NCBI GenBank assembly: GCA_013398055.1
Contig: VZRS01014298.1
Span: forward strand, 52,061-116,060
Reading direction: 5' to 3'
Length of the DNA stretch: 64,000 nucleotides
Source: Ifrita kowaldi
Taxonomy: Eukaryota; Chordata; Aves; Passeriformes; Cinclosomatidae
Below the pieces are notes generated by a model. The model did not search any database. It saw only the letters and a program-made list of their open reading frames with translations, and had not been told where the DNA came from. Shown here piece after piece: positions 14,225 through 27,830 of this stretch (positions within the stretch are counted from its first letter, which is position 1; every line of letters begins with the position of its first letter). Position numbers and translations under genes: made by a program.

Positions 14225-14750
14225 TTCCACCTACCCTGGCCCGGGTGCTGCCTTGCCCCCGTGCCCCGCTCGAGGAAGCGGAGCCGCGGGGATCAGCCCG
14301 GCTGCCACGGGAACGCTCCGTACCTGCTGAGGAGCTGGGCACAGCTGGCTGCCCGGGCAGGTGCCAGCAGCACCCGGGGCCTGGCCATCCCACTTCTGGC
14401 CGTCCTGGAGCCACACGTGCCGCGCTTGTCCATGTCCAGCCTGCGGGAGGGTGACGGTCAGTCCATCCGTGCCTGTCCACACGCTGCGGAGTGCCCCGGC
14501 TGGGAACCGAGAGCTGCTCCTTGTCACCCGCGAGGTGCCCACTGGAGGAGCATCCTCTCCTCCCTCCCTGCGTCTCCCCGCCCCGGCAGGAGTGACCGCA
14601 AATCAGCCGAGCCCTCCAGGCAGCGGTGCCCGAGGCTGAGCCGCCCACGCCGGGGACGCAGCCCACAGGCAGCACCCAGCGCCCAGAGACAGCAGAAAAT
14701 AGCACGGAGCTCCTTCCCAGGCTGGGCTGCAGCTCGGGCTCGCTAAACAT
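14225..14750. promoter_or_regulatory. CpG island
   Basis: About 0.5 kb is GC- and CpG-rich against an AT-rich, CpG-poor surround, with many CCGC, CGCG and CCCGG runs. Such islands in vertebrate genomes usually mark promoters. On the minus strand it lies about 9 kb upstream of ARHGAP40 exon A, with donor-like sites (CAGG|GTAGGT about 14230, GAG|GTGAAT about 14221) at its downstream edge, so it is a candidate ARHGAP40 first exon. The 193-codon minus-strand frame across it looks compositional only. Confidence 0.5.
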
Positions 14751-15810
14751 TAACGTAAGCCTCAGCCCACGTGAAAGAGTAACTCCCAAACGCAGCCCGA
14801 GGAAGGAGGAGTCAAGCAGCCGATTCGCTCCTTAACGTTGTACTTCAAGAGAACATAAAGAAAAGCACAAAATATCTGCCCGAGGACGTGGGGAGGGCAG
14901 AAAACCCGCCTGAGTGCCTATTGAAAAAGCAATTCAGCGTTTCTTGCCATAGCTGAGCAATGAGTAAACCCCAGCTGGATGTAAGGCACTGGTGTTGAAA
15001 GAGCAGCATAAACTCATAATACCCACAGAGAATATTTTGCAAGATCGAGATTATTCTATAAAAATCTCATCAACAAGCAATGCACAAGTGAGCAAAGGGT
15101 TAAAGCAATCGGATGCCCTGTAGCCATTTCTGATAGGTTTCGTTCTTTCCTTGTTATTCTCTCCACGGTGTTCCAGTAACTCTCCTTTCTTCTAACATTT
15201 ATTATTCATAATCCCGAAGTTAAAGGGATGAGTAACTTAGGTTTTTTTAGTGAAGGCACGCAAAACTCATCCAGCACAAGCAATAATTCCACTCTGTGTT
15301 TCCCATACTCCCAGTAAGGCTGGATCTACAGCTCAGCCTGCTTTGCCTCCAACAGTTTAAAGAGCAGCAGCAGCTATTTTAGAGACATCCCTCAGCATAA
15401 AAGAGCCCATCTTGGTTTTGTTCCTACTCACACAGCTATTTTTCCAGCCACTGCTTGAGCCCAGCTGCTTTCGCCCCACCCTGCTGCCGAAGGAACACTG
15501 CCCCACTCCCCAGCTTCAGCCCCGGGGCTGGCACTGGGAAAATGTTTGGTCCGGGACATTTACAACTCCCCACACACCCTATGCAAAAGTATTCTTGGGA
15601 ATTTCCTCTCTTTTTCTCCTTACTCACAATTCCTGTAAAACTTATTCCTCCACCCATTATTCAAAACTCAGGTTTATCCACCTAGCTCCTCCTACATCAG
15701 CCCCAGACCAAGATCAACCACAGAAAGTCCCAGCTTGTGAAGTTCGCAGTTACAACCAAAACCCACAGACCACAGGTTTTATAACACCACTGAATAATTC
15801 ACGGGCAGCA

Positions 15811-16017
15811 CATCACAGAATGGGTCGGAAGGGACCTGAAGGACCACCCAGTTCCAACCCCTTCCACAGGCAGGGACACCTTCCTCAATCCCAGGCTGCT
15901 CCAAGCCTTGTCCAACCTGGCCTTGGACACTGCCAGGGATCCAGGGGCAGCCACAGCTGCTCTGGGCACCCTGTGCCAGGGCCTGCCCCACCCTCACAGG
16001 GAAGAATTTCATCCTAG
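15811..16017 (-). repeat. CR1 LINE, 3' end
   Basis: Reverse-strand CR1: read plus, it starts at catcacagaatgggtcggaa, passes through ggacaccttcc and tggccttggacactgcc, and reaches ctctgggcaccctgtgccag and gggaagaatttcatcct. It is 5'-truncated. Confidence 0.95.
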
Positions 16018-17125
16018 TAGCCAATCATAAAAATTCATCCACTAATGAAGACTGTAGGAGCACGCAGAAAGCAAATTAAAGATTTCTCATGCTTTTATGC
16101 AGACACACAGACAGCAGCTGCTGCAGAAGTGTCACTGTCATGTGTGACCACACTCACTGCTCAGGATGTGAGACATGGGAGGGGAGAGCAAGGAGGGATG
16201 ACAACACAAACCTCTGTGGGAGTAGAGGTGGCTGCTCTTCACTTGCTGTTTTTACAAACTTTGAAAAGCATTTTTTTCTCCCCGGGGAGCACCCAGCCTT
16301 TCCAAACCACTCTCCACCGAGCACACCTTGACCTGAAACAAGGGTTTAGGTTTCAGGCCATTCCTTCTCCTGGACACACAATCACCTCTAACCTGCCAGC
16401 ACTGCAAGCAGATGGGCACCACAGCCCATAGCTATATTTCTTTTGTCCCTCAGTGGTGTTCCTTGTCATTAAATTTCTTTTAATAACTTCAGCAGCCAGC
16501 TGATCATCCTTTTTAATGGGCCAGTTTGCAGACAGAGGCTCCCAGACACTCGTACCAGGCAGTTTCATCCTCACAGGTTTCTCATGCAGTGGTAATAACT
16601 CACCCAAGCTAGTTGCACAACAGAGGCAAATTTAAAGCATCCAGATGAAGAGAGAATTCTTTAAGAGAACATTCAGCTTTGATTACTCACACAAAGAGTA
16701 CACAAGCACTGCTGAAAGTTTCTGATCTCTGTGGATAATAACAGCTGCACTACAGCCTTTCACGTCTTCACTCCTGTCTGGCCTTCAGTTATTCATGGTA
16801 CTTGAGAGGAGCAATCAGTAAGTTTATCTCCTAGATTGTGCTTGTGAGAGAAAAAGTTGGAGGAATAGAGGCCAGCTGAGTCTGCTTTTTCAGACAGAGT
16901 GAATCAGGGTAAATATTCCAACCCTGGTTTTGAGCTCTCCAGCATGTTTCACGCTCCAGGACAGTCTTCCTGGCATCAATAGAGATGAGACAAGCTCACT
17001 AGGATGAGATTATCTGGATCACAGGAGCTGAATCTTACTCAGATAAGGAGACAAAGAGCCATATGATGCTCTCAGCAGCCAATTAGTTCAAATGAATCAC
17101 GGGAACAGACCCAGCGCTGTTACCA

Positions 17126-17431
17126 TCACCACTTTAGTGCACAAGTTATTTCTGAAGGTATCCACACATCCTGCCAAACTGACATGACTTGGCCTGACTT
17201 TTCAGGATCAAAAGGAGGTGGAAAAAACATCCAACGTGCTTTTGGATAGTCAGGAATTTCAGCAGGCTGGAGACCTAAAGACTGCAGGAACTCTCTGTAG
17301 CCTGGGAGAGCTGCCTCTGCATGGTGCCTGACAGAGCTGGGCATCAGAGCCTTCAGGTCAGCTGGAATAGAACAACTACGGGCTGCATTGTGAGATCTTA
17401 GGGCAGCATCACATTTTTCGAGCATCCCCAA
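17126..17431 (-). CDS. Orphan small ORF, candidate microprotein (not recognised)
   Basis: From the ATG at 17425, this minus-strand frame encodes 99 residues with an unusually protein-like composition: a region with LPGYREFLQSLGLQPAE, then aromatic/proline-rich YPKARWMFFPPPFDPEKSG. A good acceptor-like tract (CATTCCTTTTTCAG) lies about 20 nt upstream of the ATG, with an in-frame TAA between them. If transcribed it would be a non-first exon starting translation internally. No convincing donor lies inside the frame. I recognise no family. It sits between ARHGAP40 exon A and its possible upstream promoter at 26.7 kb, on the same strand. Chance ORF remains the leading alternative. Confidence 0.2.
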   Translation of the reverse strand: MGMLEKCDAALRSHNAARSCSIPADLKALMPSSVRHHAEAALPGYREFLQSLGLQPAEIPDYPKARWMFFPPPFDPEKSGQVMSVWQDVWIPSEITCALKW

Positions 17432-20400
17432 ATTAATTTGTTACCCTGAAAAAGGAATGCAAGTGACACACTGCAATGTGGAGTGGAAAAACCTGGATGT
17501 AACCCAAACCCGTAACATGCCATTCTTTTTTTCTCCAGCAGGTTCATTTTTAGGGTACATAGCATTAGGAAAGCCTGAAAATTATTTATCTCCCCTCAAT
17601 CCCACCACATAACAAAATCCTCAGGTGGTGTTACCCATCCATCACACTGACCCATCGAGATTAAGAGATTATTACAGTTCTGGAGTCACTAAACTGGTGA
17701 GATTATCCAAGCCCCAGCTTGTTCCCAGTCTGGCAGGGAGCAGCAGCCGGGCTGTGGCCTGGGGCACAGCGTGAGCTGCAAACAGGTCTAGGTGAAGCAG
17801 CAGCTCCCAGCAGCTGAGCCTGCAACACATCTGGTTCTGCTCTGCCCTGAGCTGGGAGAGAAAACCAGCACCTCTCAGTGAAAGAGCTGCCAAGAAACAG
17901 CCCCAGCCACACTCAGACCCTACCAAGGGCTTCCACTCATAACTTTACTGAATGAGACAAGAGCTAGTTTGTCACTCGACTGGGAGAGATACAGGCATGC
18001 CCACAAGAGTCAGGGTATCAATATATCAATAAATATCAGTATTTCCAGCTGCCCACCCTGTTTGATAATGTCGTGGCTTGGCAGAATGAAGGAGAAAGGG
18101 GAGGGGAAAAAAAAAGTCCTACTCTCTTCAGACACAGATGTATATTCAGATAAGTCAACTGCAAAGTTGTTTAAACCTAATTACTACTGTAAAAGTAATT
18201 TAAATCACCCAAAACATTTCCACTGCTCAAGGAAGAGCTGTAACAATAGGAGGAAGCACTAAGACAGTAGCTATTCTTAACACTCAAAAACACCTATTCT
18301 AATGAATAACCAAGACTTACTTATTAATGTAAACTGAATATGCCTCTGCCTCCTGGGCATTTAAGACTGTAAAATTAGAAGACTTAGTGGGTTTCAAAGG
18401 ATGACCTCGTTTACCTCCCTGCTCAAACACGTGCCTGACATCTACAGGGGGCTGTGTCTAGCAAAAAATCTCTCTCCTTCTGGACACTGAAGGCAGAAAG
18501 AAGTGACAGGCACCAGGGTAATGACCAGCAAGCTGCTGGTTCACTTCCTCCAGGCACAGGGACCTACCATCCCTGCAGGCAGGTGACAGAGTGCCACACA
18601 TCGCTCTGGAGGAGAGGCCGGTGGCAGCAGGGACCAGCGGTCAGTCCCCTCCCCAGCGGCAGTGAGTGACCGGCAGCTCAGCTGTGCCAGCCCAGCGCAC
18701 ACGGGGATTCTCCGGGCTGCGCACCGCACTGCTCATCCCCAGCACCACCTCCACGGAGCACTTTGCGCCTCCTTAATCTTCACAGAGGAAGAATATGCAA
18801 AAGCTGCAGTTCCCAAGCTCACACCCCAGCCGATTTCACAAACCTCATTTTGAGCTTTGCACGTTTCTGCTCCCTTCTGGGAAAGGGATGGGGCAACAGA
18901 GCTACAGAGAGAGAGTGCCAGAAATGGACTTTCCTACTCTGGTGCCCCAGTTCTCAGCCCAAAGATGTGATAGATTAGGTTGTCATCTTGTTTATTTCCT
19001 GCAGCATAATCACAGCAGCGGGATGGGCTCGCTGAGCTGAACTCACCATGAGTCAGTCTGTTTTCGGGCATCCCACAGGAGCTGCTGCCCAAAGAATGCC
19101 AAACATCCACTCCCGGGAGAAGTCATGCCCATGGCACAGCACCACAATCAGTGCAGCTACCAAGGTTATGAGACAGCTCAACAATAGCTACTGATAAGCT
19201 GGAGTTTCAGCAAGGATGGTAAGACAAGGGGAGGAGAAAAGTAGGAGTGACCTGATCTTAGCTACACAACTAAGCCATTTGTTAAGATTAAAAGTGAAAC
19301 ACCTGAAGACCAGAGCGTGGACTAAGCACAAATAGAGTTTTCAAAGCAATGTCTCATTTAGGAGGGTTTGTTTGTTTAACAGATTTTAGTATATTATGGT
19401 TTTAAAAATCTCCTCCCCAGTTTTTATATTGGGTTAGACTAGTTGAAACTACTTCAGAAATTAAGCTGGGCCCTGCCCTTATAGAAGCTCCACTTGTTGA
19501 ATGATTACATTAAAACCTAAATCCACTCACCTAAATACTCCAAGAATCAGAGCAAAATAATCACCAGGCAGGTCCCCACACATTGTCTCTGCACACATGG
19601 GAATGGGGAGTTTCCTTGGGAATGAAATGCCACTGTGCCCATCTGTGGGTAGGAGATCCACCAGGCTCTGAGCCTGGGATCACAAGGACACCCCCCTCTC
19701 CAAAAGAGTTGCATTTTCACAGATCCCAATTGCTCAATCAGTTATTTCCAAAATAAAAAGAAGATTTAATGCAGTCAGGTAGCAGAAGCTCTTATTTAGC
19801 AGCCAGGGAGTTGTAAGTGCCAATTATCCCACTCATAAGCAACAGTTGTGTTGTTCTCCAAAGTGCCATCACTTATCCTAACAGGCTTCTGTTCCACTCT
19901 GTCATCTCTCCAGCTGTAACAAGTCCATCAGGAAGAATCCAAACTTCTCTGTGTGGGGAGAGATCACAAGTGGCCTGTAATTTATATTTATGGGCATTCC
20001 CCTCATTTGTCCTCGAGAAGAGAGCTGGACTGCTGTTTAAAGGCTCAGAAGTGAAAATAAAAAGTCAGCATCCACTATTTTTGCTCTGCTGGCGCCTGGC
20101 TCTGAAGTCACCACACAGAGCTTGTCTGTACTGGTTTCATCTGTAAACGATGCAACAGCTGGAACAAAACTGGTTGAGATGCTGAACCTGATTGCACAAT
20201 ACAGCTCACAGCTCTTACAGAGCTATTAGTAGTCAAGAGCCTGTTAACTCATTAGAAGAGGGCTTGTTTTTCCAAAATTTTAATGACAAAGTTTAATTAC
20301 AGGAGTCTTCATGAAAACCAGGACTGGAAGATGTCAGACACAATCTAGCTTGGGGGCCAGTGAAGGGATGGAGGAGCTTGCTGCAGACATTCCCAAACAG

Positions 20401-22732
20401 CTTTGTAGTGCAGGATTTACAGGAAGAACTCGGGGCAGAGGAGGCTGGTGGTGTAAGATCATCTCAAAGGTCAGTCAGGGATTAGAGCAGTGTCTGTAAA
20501 TCCCCACGTGCTGTTTACTGGGTAAAATCCACACCTCTAACTGGAGGGCCAGAGAGGAGATGGGACACAAAGTCTCAGGCATCAGTGTCAAGTGATGCAA
20601 GGCAGATTTTTATTGTTCAGTTTGCACCTGGTGTGCAAGGTCAGAGTGATGCAGTTCTGGTGCCGAGGCCAAAGAAGACATCACAGACATCAGCCACTGA
20701 AAATCCACAGTCAAAACAAGCAAGTGAAAGAAGCAGAAATTCAACTTGGACTCACAGGTGAGTTGAAAAGTACCAAGACTTCATAAAATAAACCTAAAAA
20801 CACACAAGCAGGAGAACTAAAGCAACTCTGTTTTACCTCACAGCTCTAGTAAGTTGGATGAATAAACTCTTTAACCCAACTAACATTCAGAAACACATTT
20901 TAACCCTGGAGTAGGCAACCAAACTTTTGTACAATCGCCATTTTCTGACACAGGCATCACCCAGCTGTGGTTGCTGACCTAACTCCTTCTCAGGCTTTGG
21001 CCCAAAAAATGCTGATGCAGCTCAGCCTGATCTATGCTGGGAGCAGCCGCTGGGCTAAAGCAAGAGCTACACGTACGGCAGAGACAAAGGAGAGGAGGAG
21101 AGGAGAACTGCTGGTCTCACAGCTCTGCAAAAGCAACTCTTGGGCAGTTTCTGATAAGACAAACTCTTCAGAAATAACTGGAGCAACCCACAGGAGTGGA
21201 AGAAATCAAGCTTCCATGATGGAAGCTGCAAATACATCACCTTTCCCAAAAAGCTTTCAAGCTGACCCGACAGTGTCTGCAGTGCTGAGGCTCCCAGGCT
21301 GCCCACTGTGATACTTGCACCAGGCTAGAGGAGGAGGGATGAGCATTCTCACCATCAGATGGGAATCTGGCTTCCTGATAAGCATGGGAATTAGGGAATT
21401 TGTCAATTAACCAATTAATTAGAGAATTAACAAGCTACACCATCCCACTGAGAGGGGACAGAGCCCTTGTTTGAATTTTTTACCTGATGAGCTCACATAA
21501 TGAGGTTGATTTCACAGTGTGCATCCTCCTGGAACTCAGAGAGATCCAAATGAACTGTGATGCCTGACTCAGTACCAGGGTCAGAAAAAGACCTTTTATG
21601 GGATTTAATGATATTCATTGACCCCCAGCTAGCAGCTTCTTGACCTTTACAAAGACAGTTTTTCCTCTGCCATCTGCTTTGTGAACAATGAGGTGATGCT
21701 AATCCTTTACAAAACTGCACAGACCACGCTAGCAGAATTCACAGGAATGTCTTCAAGCAGCAATTCCTTGATCTTATTTATCAGTTGCACCCCCCCAGTT
21801 CGGTTTCCTCCCATCTAACACATTGTTGCAGCTAGAATAAGCCTTGCAAAAAGCCATTCTCCAAAAAGGCTTGTTCCTCAGTGAGTGCTGGTATTTCATC
21901 AAGCCTTGCATTCTCCCAAGGGACCTGGCAGCTCCGAGCTTGCTCCAAACCCTTCCTGGCTGCAAACATCCGGCAGCCTCACGCCTGCTCCGCGCTGGCC
22001 AAGGCAGCGTAGGAAGCGCGGAGTGAATGAACTCTGAAACTCTTGGATGAGGGATCTCGTCCGCAGGGCTGCTCCCAGGAGGGATCCTTCCTCTCCCCTT
22101 GGTCAAAGGAAACACTGCAGCTAAATACAGCTGTTACCTTTATCTGGTTTTACCCTGCTTGTGTACAAGCTGGAGGGAGGCCAGGATTGAGGAATGTTTG
22201 CCCCAGCCAAGGGGTTGGGAGATCAGCTGCAGGGATGTACACACTGCCCTGCGTGCCTCAGCTTCCGCTGGGACACACACAGGGATTTCCTTCCACTGTG
22301 TCAGCCCCGCTGCTTTCAAACAGGAACATTGTCCCAGCTTTACCTTGACTGAGAAAAACAACTCTCATCAGCAAAGCTGTATTTATTTGCTGCCTAAAGA
22401 GGATATCCTTCCAGTTCCATTATATATTGGCCACCTGCTATGGACTTCACAAGAGTTCCAGGCTCCCCTCCACTCAAGGGCTTGCACACAAGAAATTCCA
22501 CCTTTATTTCCAGTGTTCATCGCTTGAAATCTAACTCAGAAATGAGACCCTTCAGAGAGAAAAGTGCACGGGCAAGGGAGTGAAGAGTACTCCAGATTTG
22601 TGCCTTTCCAATGTTTCTTAGTTACAATGGTACATCTTCCACGCTTCCCTAGGTGACCCAGGCAGAGGTAACTGAGAAATATAAAATAACTCTTGGCCAG
22701 CAGCCTCCTCTCAGTGCTTCTTCCATGCCCAG

Positions 22733-22754
22733 GCTGCTGCTGCTGCTGCTGCTG
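22733..22754. repeat. (GCT)n / (CAG)n trinucleotide repeat
   Basis: Seven consecutive GCT units on the plus strand. Minus-strand frames read it as poly-glutamine, but no gene context supports coding. Confidence 0.9.
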
Positions 22755-25700
22755 AACCAGCAGTGTGTAGTGGCCAAGCAGGCTCGCGCCACTCCCTGTG
22801 CTCAGGCTCCACCATATGATGGGAGCGTGTATGTTCACGAGGACATCTCACAGACCAGAAGCCACAACCTTCAATTCAAGTAGCCAGAGACACCACAAGA
22901 TATCACAGATGGCCAAAATTCCGTATTATAGAACAACCAAACAGCCCTCAGAGAACTAGTGAATTAATAATGGGCTTGCCAGAAGATTGCAAGCAGGAAG
23001 ATTCGAGGGTCCTGAAACTTCTCCCTCTAAAAATTTTAAAGAATGTGAAAGAAATACCAGAACATTGTTTATTTTAAAAGGCCCCCAGTGGGGGTTGCCC
23101 TATTATTTTTCTGTATGACCAGAGCAAAGTTCCCTTTGCACACAGCTGGCACAGAAGATTTAGTGAGAAAGATCCTCACTTTCACAAGAGACACAGATTT
23201 TAATAGCTCAGCAGCCCAGGCACTGGCAGCCCTGGGGGTTGATGGAATAAGCCACGCAGATGGAAACAATTATTTAGGAAGGGAAGGACTCCTGCACGCA
23301 CGGAGCAACATCTCACTAAAACTGAAGCCTCCCACCAACACATTCCAGACTCTTGGAGTAATCTACTTCGGGGAGTATGCTTTAAGCTACATCAGCTTTT
23401 GTGTTTCTTTCTCCAATCTTAATTGCAATCACAAAACATACTCCCCTGCAAGCTGACCCAACGGTCTGACCAAACAGCAACAAATACCAGGAAATATTAT
23501 AAACATCTGAATCTCAAACCAATTTGGAGACCCAACGCTTCAAGCAACAAGTTCTGATTTCAGACAAGCTTTTCACTGCACAACACACCTGGAAGGACTT
23601 ACCCACACACCCGACAACACTGTGGTGGATGACTTACACCTAAAGTCTGTGGGATAAAATAATGAATAAGTCACACAGGCTGTACTTGATATGTAGTTTA
23701 TCAAATTGAAGTGCTTTGCATCAGTCAAAACCATGAGTCTTGGAAAGGAACAGAATTTCCAAAAGTACTAATTGATTAGAAATATCTAATTAAGGGTAGT
23801 CCTTTCAAGCCAGCTGCATAAAGAATATTTCATATAATATGTTGCAGGAGAAAAGTAACTCCAGCAGGTTTCAATTAAGCCTCATTGCCATATGGATTTT
23901 GCATCCGCAGCAGGAAGGCTCAAGCACCATGTCACAACTAAGATATTTTTATGTCTCCAACTGAAAGCATTTAAACTGCTTGGAATAGAAGCATATGGGC
24001 CATAACATCCCCAATTAAGAAAATACTTTGCTGAACTGGGAGCATAAAAGGCTATATGAAGCTAAAATACACCATATTCTCGGTCAGGTTTGGTAGTTTC
24101 TAAACTTTAAAGTATATAAAAAGCTAAGAGCGTACCGCACATATGCCCTAGTGGCCCCCTTACCCAAAAGAGAAGATCCCAGTGCAACCACACAGTGATT
24201 TTTAAGGAGGCCCTGAGGGGGTGGGGGCTCCTTTGCTCTGCAGACAGGGAAGGGCACTGCTCCTGGAGGAGTTTGCACCATCACAAGCACATGTGAGAGG
24301 CTCCTCAGGTCACCACCCCAGCCAACCCCCTGCTTAAAGCAGGGTCAAACACGACCCAGAGCAGGATTCTGAAGGCTTTGGCCAGTTGGGTCTCGTAAAG
24401 AGCTGAGGTGCCCAGCACCTCTGTGGGCTCCCATTTCAGCACTCCAGTGAGTGATATTGTCCTTAAGGCAAGCTGGACACTCACCCATTTCAGTTTATAA
24501 AGCTTTGACAAGCAACACGGCTCTCCATCCAGCTAACCAAAGGTGCTGGGAAGTGGGAAACAACAGTTATGGTTTTTTCCTTTCAGTATTAAAAACACGA
24601 CTTCAAAAATGTGTCTTGATTAACCCAAGAGCTCGGCTGCTGCTGCTGCACCCTCTTGGGATCTTGAGCCAAACCTTCAGTGTTATTTTTCTTCGTGCAG
24701 CTTGGACCCAAGAACCCCAATTCCTCCTTACTGGAAACAGATGTCAACCAAGTTAAATCATCCCATGACTCCTGCAGGAGAAGGATGTAAACAGCCACAG
24801 CTCACCCAGCTGTTACTCAGAGAGGCCCTGCTGACAAGTCAGGGATCTCCACATGCTGCAAGACCTTCAAAACGCTCTGACATAGTGATTTGAGATTTGT
24901 TTATCACTTAAATCCACCAAAACACATTAGGTCACTTCAGTTTACACTAGATTAGAGTTTGGGTCTTTTTACCAACTTCTTCCAGAGTTTTGAGCTCAGA
25001 GGAGAAAGAAATTGTTATCTCTGTTTTTATACATACAATGCTTCCCAATGGAGTCTTAATATTTAACAGACCCCACCCCTGCAACATGCCTGCAAAGTAA
25101 AGGCTTTACAAATAAGAAAGGGGGGAAAAGAGAGATTAAGTGATGTGCAAAAGGTCACAAAGCATGTAAAGCACAGTTTAGCACACAGAAATGCATCCTC
25201 CACCTCCCAGGAGGCTTAACTTCAGCCAAAAGGAACTACCAAATTACAGCTCTCACTAACGCTGTGCTCCAGAGTGTTCCATCCAGGTTTTGGTATCTTT
25301 TCAGCTGAGAAAAATAGCTGCTTGCTGCAGTATGGAAGGGCTCTGGGGCAGAGGCTGCACGTGAGAAATGATGCACCAGGCGAGCAAGAGACCCTCACGT
25401 GAATTAAATCCAAAACTATTCACAGTCACTGTAAACAGCCACACCAGCAGGAGCTCTACTACAGCATCCAAGGCTGCAAGTTCTCTTGCTGATGCCCAGG
25501 AAACAGCTTTTGCACACAACAGCAAAAGGAAATTAAAGCACAAACTCATGGATGCTGTTCAAGCACTTGCGGACTACGAGGCAGCTGCAAGGTCGTGCTA
25601 CATTCATGCTGCGAGCTCCAAATGCTCAGCAAAGACAGGCACAGGGGCAGGCACTACAGCCAGATTCAGGGAAAGGAAATATTCTAACAAATGTGGATCA

Positions 25701-26639
25701 CAATACAAAGTCTACAGGGTTCAAACCTAGACTCCTCATCTGTAGGTCTGTGTCCACTCTCCAGGCCAGGTTCTCACAGCAACAACCTCTAGTAAGAGGC
25801 ACAGACCCACAGCAGAACCAGAATGCCCTTTCCATACCACTTTTAGCTAAATTCACACACAAAAGTTCTATTCTTAACAGCCAAATACTTATTTGTGCAT
25901 TATTTTCTCATAGCTCAGAGACAGGAAAACCAGGTTTAAACCACTAGTGCCATCAGCATAGCTGTGGTACTGGGGAACTCTGCAGGAACTAGGAGTCCTC
26001 AAAGTAGCTTTCTCAAGCAGGTTTTTGGAAGCTGGCACCAAGCTCCCTGCTATTACGGTGACACTGCCAGGGACAGCCAGCCCAGCCAAGCTAAAGCTAT
26101 TCCGAGTGTATTTACACAGACTAAAAACCACACAAAGCATACACTTTGGTAGCCCCAGGCTTCAGAACATCACCATGCAGTACAAGAAGCAATATTCTCC
26201 TAGACCTTTAGATTGTTTATTTACTCTCCTCAGTTCATCTGCTTCTTTGCAGTGATGATCCCAGTATAACATTTCTAACCTAAACTGGCATTTTGGTAAC
26301 TGCCTCAAGATAGCAGAGTTTCTTTTTGAACTGAGGTTAACAGGGAGTCTAAAATACCCAAGTAGCCTAAACAAGTGAAATCCCATAGAGACAGGAGGTA
26401 TCATCCCCAGGGGTTCAGCTGCAGTATTAGAGGCATCCTCAACGATGCAGCTACAAGATTAAGCCTTTCTTACCAACACCTTTTAAGCGTATACGGTGGA
26501 AAAGGTAAAGAGAAAAATCTTGAGGCTACCAGCAAACGCCCTTCCCGCTGGCTCAGGGAAGACAGTTTTGAGATGTCAGCACAGCCGAGACAATAACCCC
26601 ATTCCCCAACGGGGCAGAAGCCAAATTCTGAGAGAAAAG

Positions 26640-27310
26640 CGGCAATTCAGCACTGCACGACGTTATGGCATCCAGACCCGCGGAGCTGCGGGGCACGGCC
26701 GGAGCCCCCCAGCAGCGCCGAGCATCAGCCAACCTGGAGCGGTCAGCGCCTACCTGGAGCGGTCAGCGCTGCGGACAACGGCCGGAGAGGAGAAAGAGAA
26801 GGAGGAGGAGGAGCAGAGAGCGGGGGGCTCTCCCGACCCCGAGGCTCGGCACCCGCTGGCCGGAACCGCCCAGGACCGGGCGCGGAGCGCGGCGGAGGCG
26901 AGAGCAGGAGAGGAGACCCTTCTTCCCTCCGCCCCCGTCCCGCCCCTCCGGAGCTCGCCCCGCTCCCTCCTCACCCACCGGGAGCATCCAACCCCTCCCG
27001 CCCGCCGCTGGCAGGCGGGGGAAGAAACGGGGGAACTCCCGGGAGAGGGGGATGTCCTCGGCAAACAGCTTTTCTTTTTCTTTTGTGTTTTCCTTTCTAA
27101 AGAAAGGAGCCGCGAAAATAAAGATGCGGGCAGACACGTTTTCTTTAAGAGCATGGATAAACATTTGGCCACGCGGAGTTCAAGGGATGGGGAGGGAAAG
27201 GCAAACACAACCAGGGCAGGTTTCATCGTTGCTGCGGGCGGGTGTTGCACGGTGTGCCCGTGTAAGGCTCCGGAGAGACAGGCACCGCACGTGGGCAGCA
27301 GAAACAATGA
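26640..27310. promoter_or_regulatory. CpG island with short tandem duplication
   Basis: About 0.65 kb of very CpG-rich sequence, densest at 26.68-27.03 kb. It contains two adjacent copies of a unit of about 20 nt (26732-26751 and 26752-26770). It lies 0.8-1.5 kb downstream of the end of the ADIG-like gene and about 21.5 kb upstream of ARHGAP40 exon A on the minus strand, so it may be the distal ARHGAP40 promoter or the promoter of an unrecognised transcript. Overlapping long frames on both strands (up to 316 codons) are expected in such GC-rich DNA and show no domain. Confidence 0.55.
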
Positions 27311-27830
27311 TTTTCACAAGCCCCAGCGTGTTCATTGGGATGGGACTTCGTTATTCAGGTCCTCTTTAAAACAAAAGAGTCTGTTGAACGTGTGCACCGA
27401 CACAAGAGCGCACAGCTGCTCCGTTCACAGCCCAGCACCTGGATAAACCCTTAGGTTACAAAACGATGGCTCATCCCAGGCTCGTCGCCCTCCTCGTAGT
27501 TACAATAACTGGTTAAATCAAGCTGCTGGTTGAGTGCCTCTCTAGGTTGTAACCTGCCTTCCATCAGCCTGCCAGCTGTGCTGAGACTCAAAGCCTGAAT
27601 GGAAATCAGGGACATGCATGCTCAGGATCTGCTGAGGGCTTAATTATTTCTTGTTAATTGGAGGTAGGCTTGGTTCATTTGCTAGACCTGAATGTTGAAA
27701 AGTAGTTTCCTACTTCGAGAACTGCCAAGTTGCAGATCAGAAAAGTGCTAATTGGACTATGAGTATAATAATCCTTGGGCTGAACTGTGTTTAAAGAGAA
27801 CTGCTACAGAGAGAGATTGCCTCGATCTTA

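Larger units (their letters stand above)
14751..26640. other. Non-coding region between two CpG islands
   Basis: Mostly unique AT-rich sequence. It holds a minus-strand CR1 (15811-16017), an orphan open frame (17126-17431, listed separately) and a CTG/CAG microsatellite (22733-22754). No tRNA, rRNA or protein family match was seen. Confidence 0.5.

Noticed and set aside
14208..14789. Minus-strand open frame of 193 codons
   Set aside because: It shows CpG-island composition only (Gly/Ser/Arg-rich) and no resemblance to the ARHGAP18/28/40 N terminus.
26496..27446. Plus-strand open frame of 316 codons, the longest in the window
   Set aside because: It lies across a CpG island where stop codons are rare, and overlapping frames are open too. 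The sequence is Arg/Pro/Ala/Glu low-complexity without domains.
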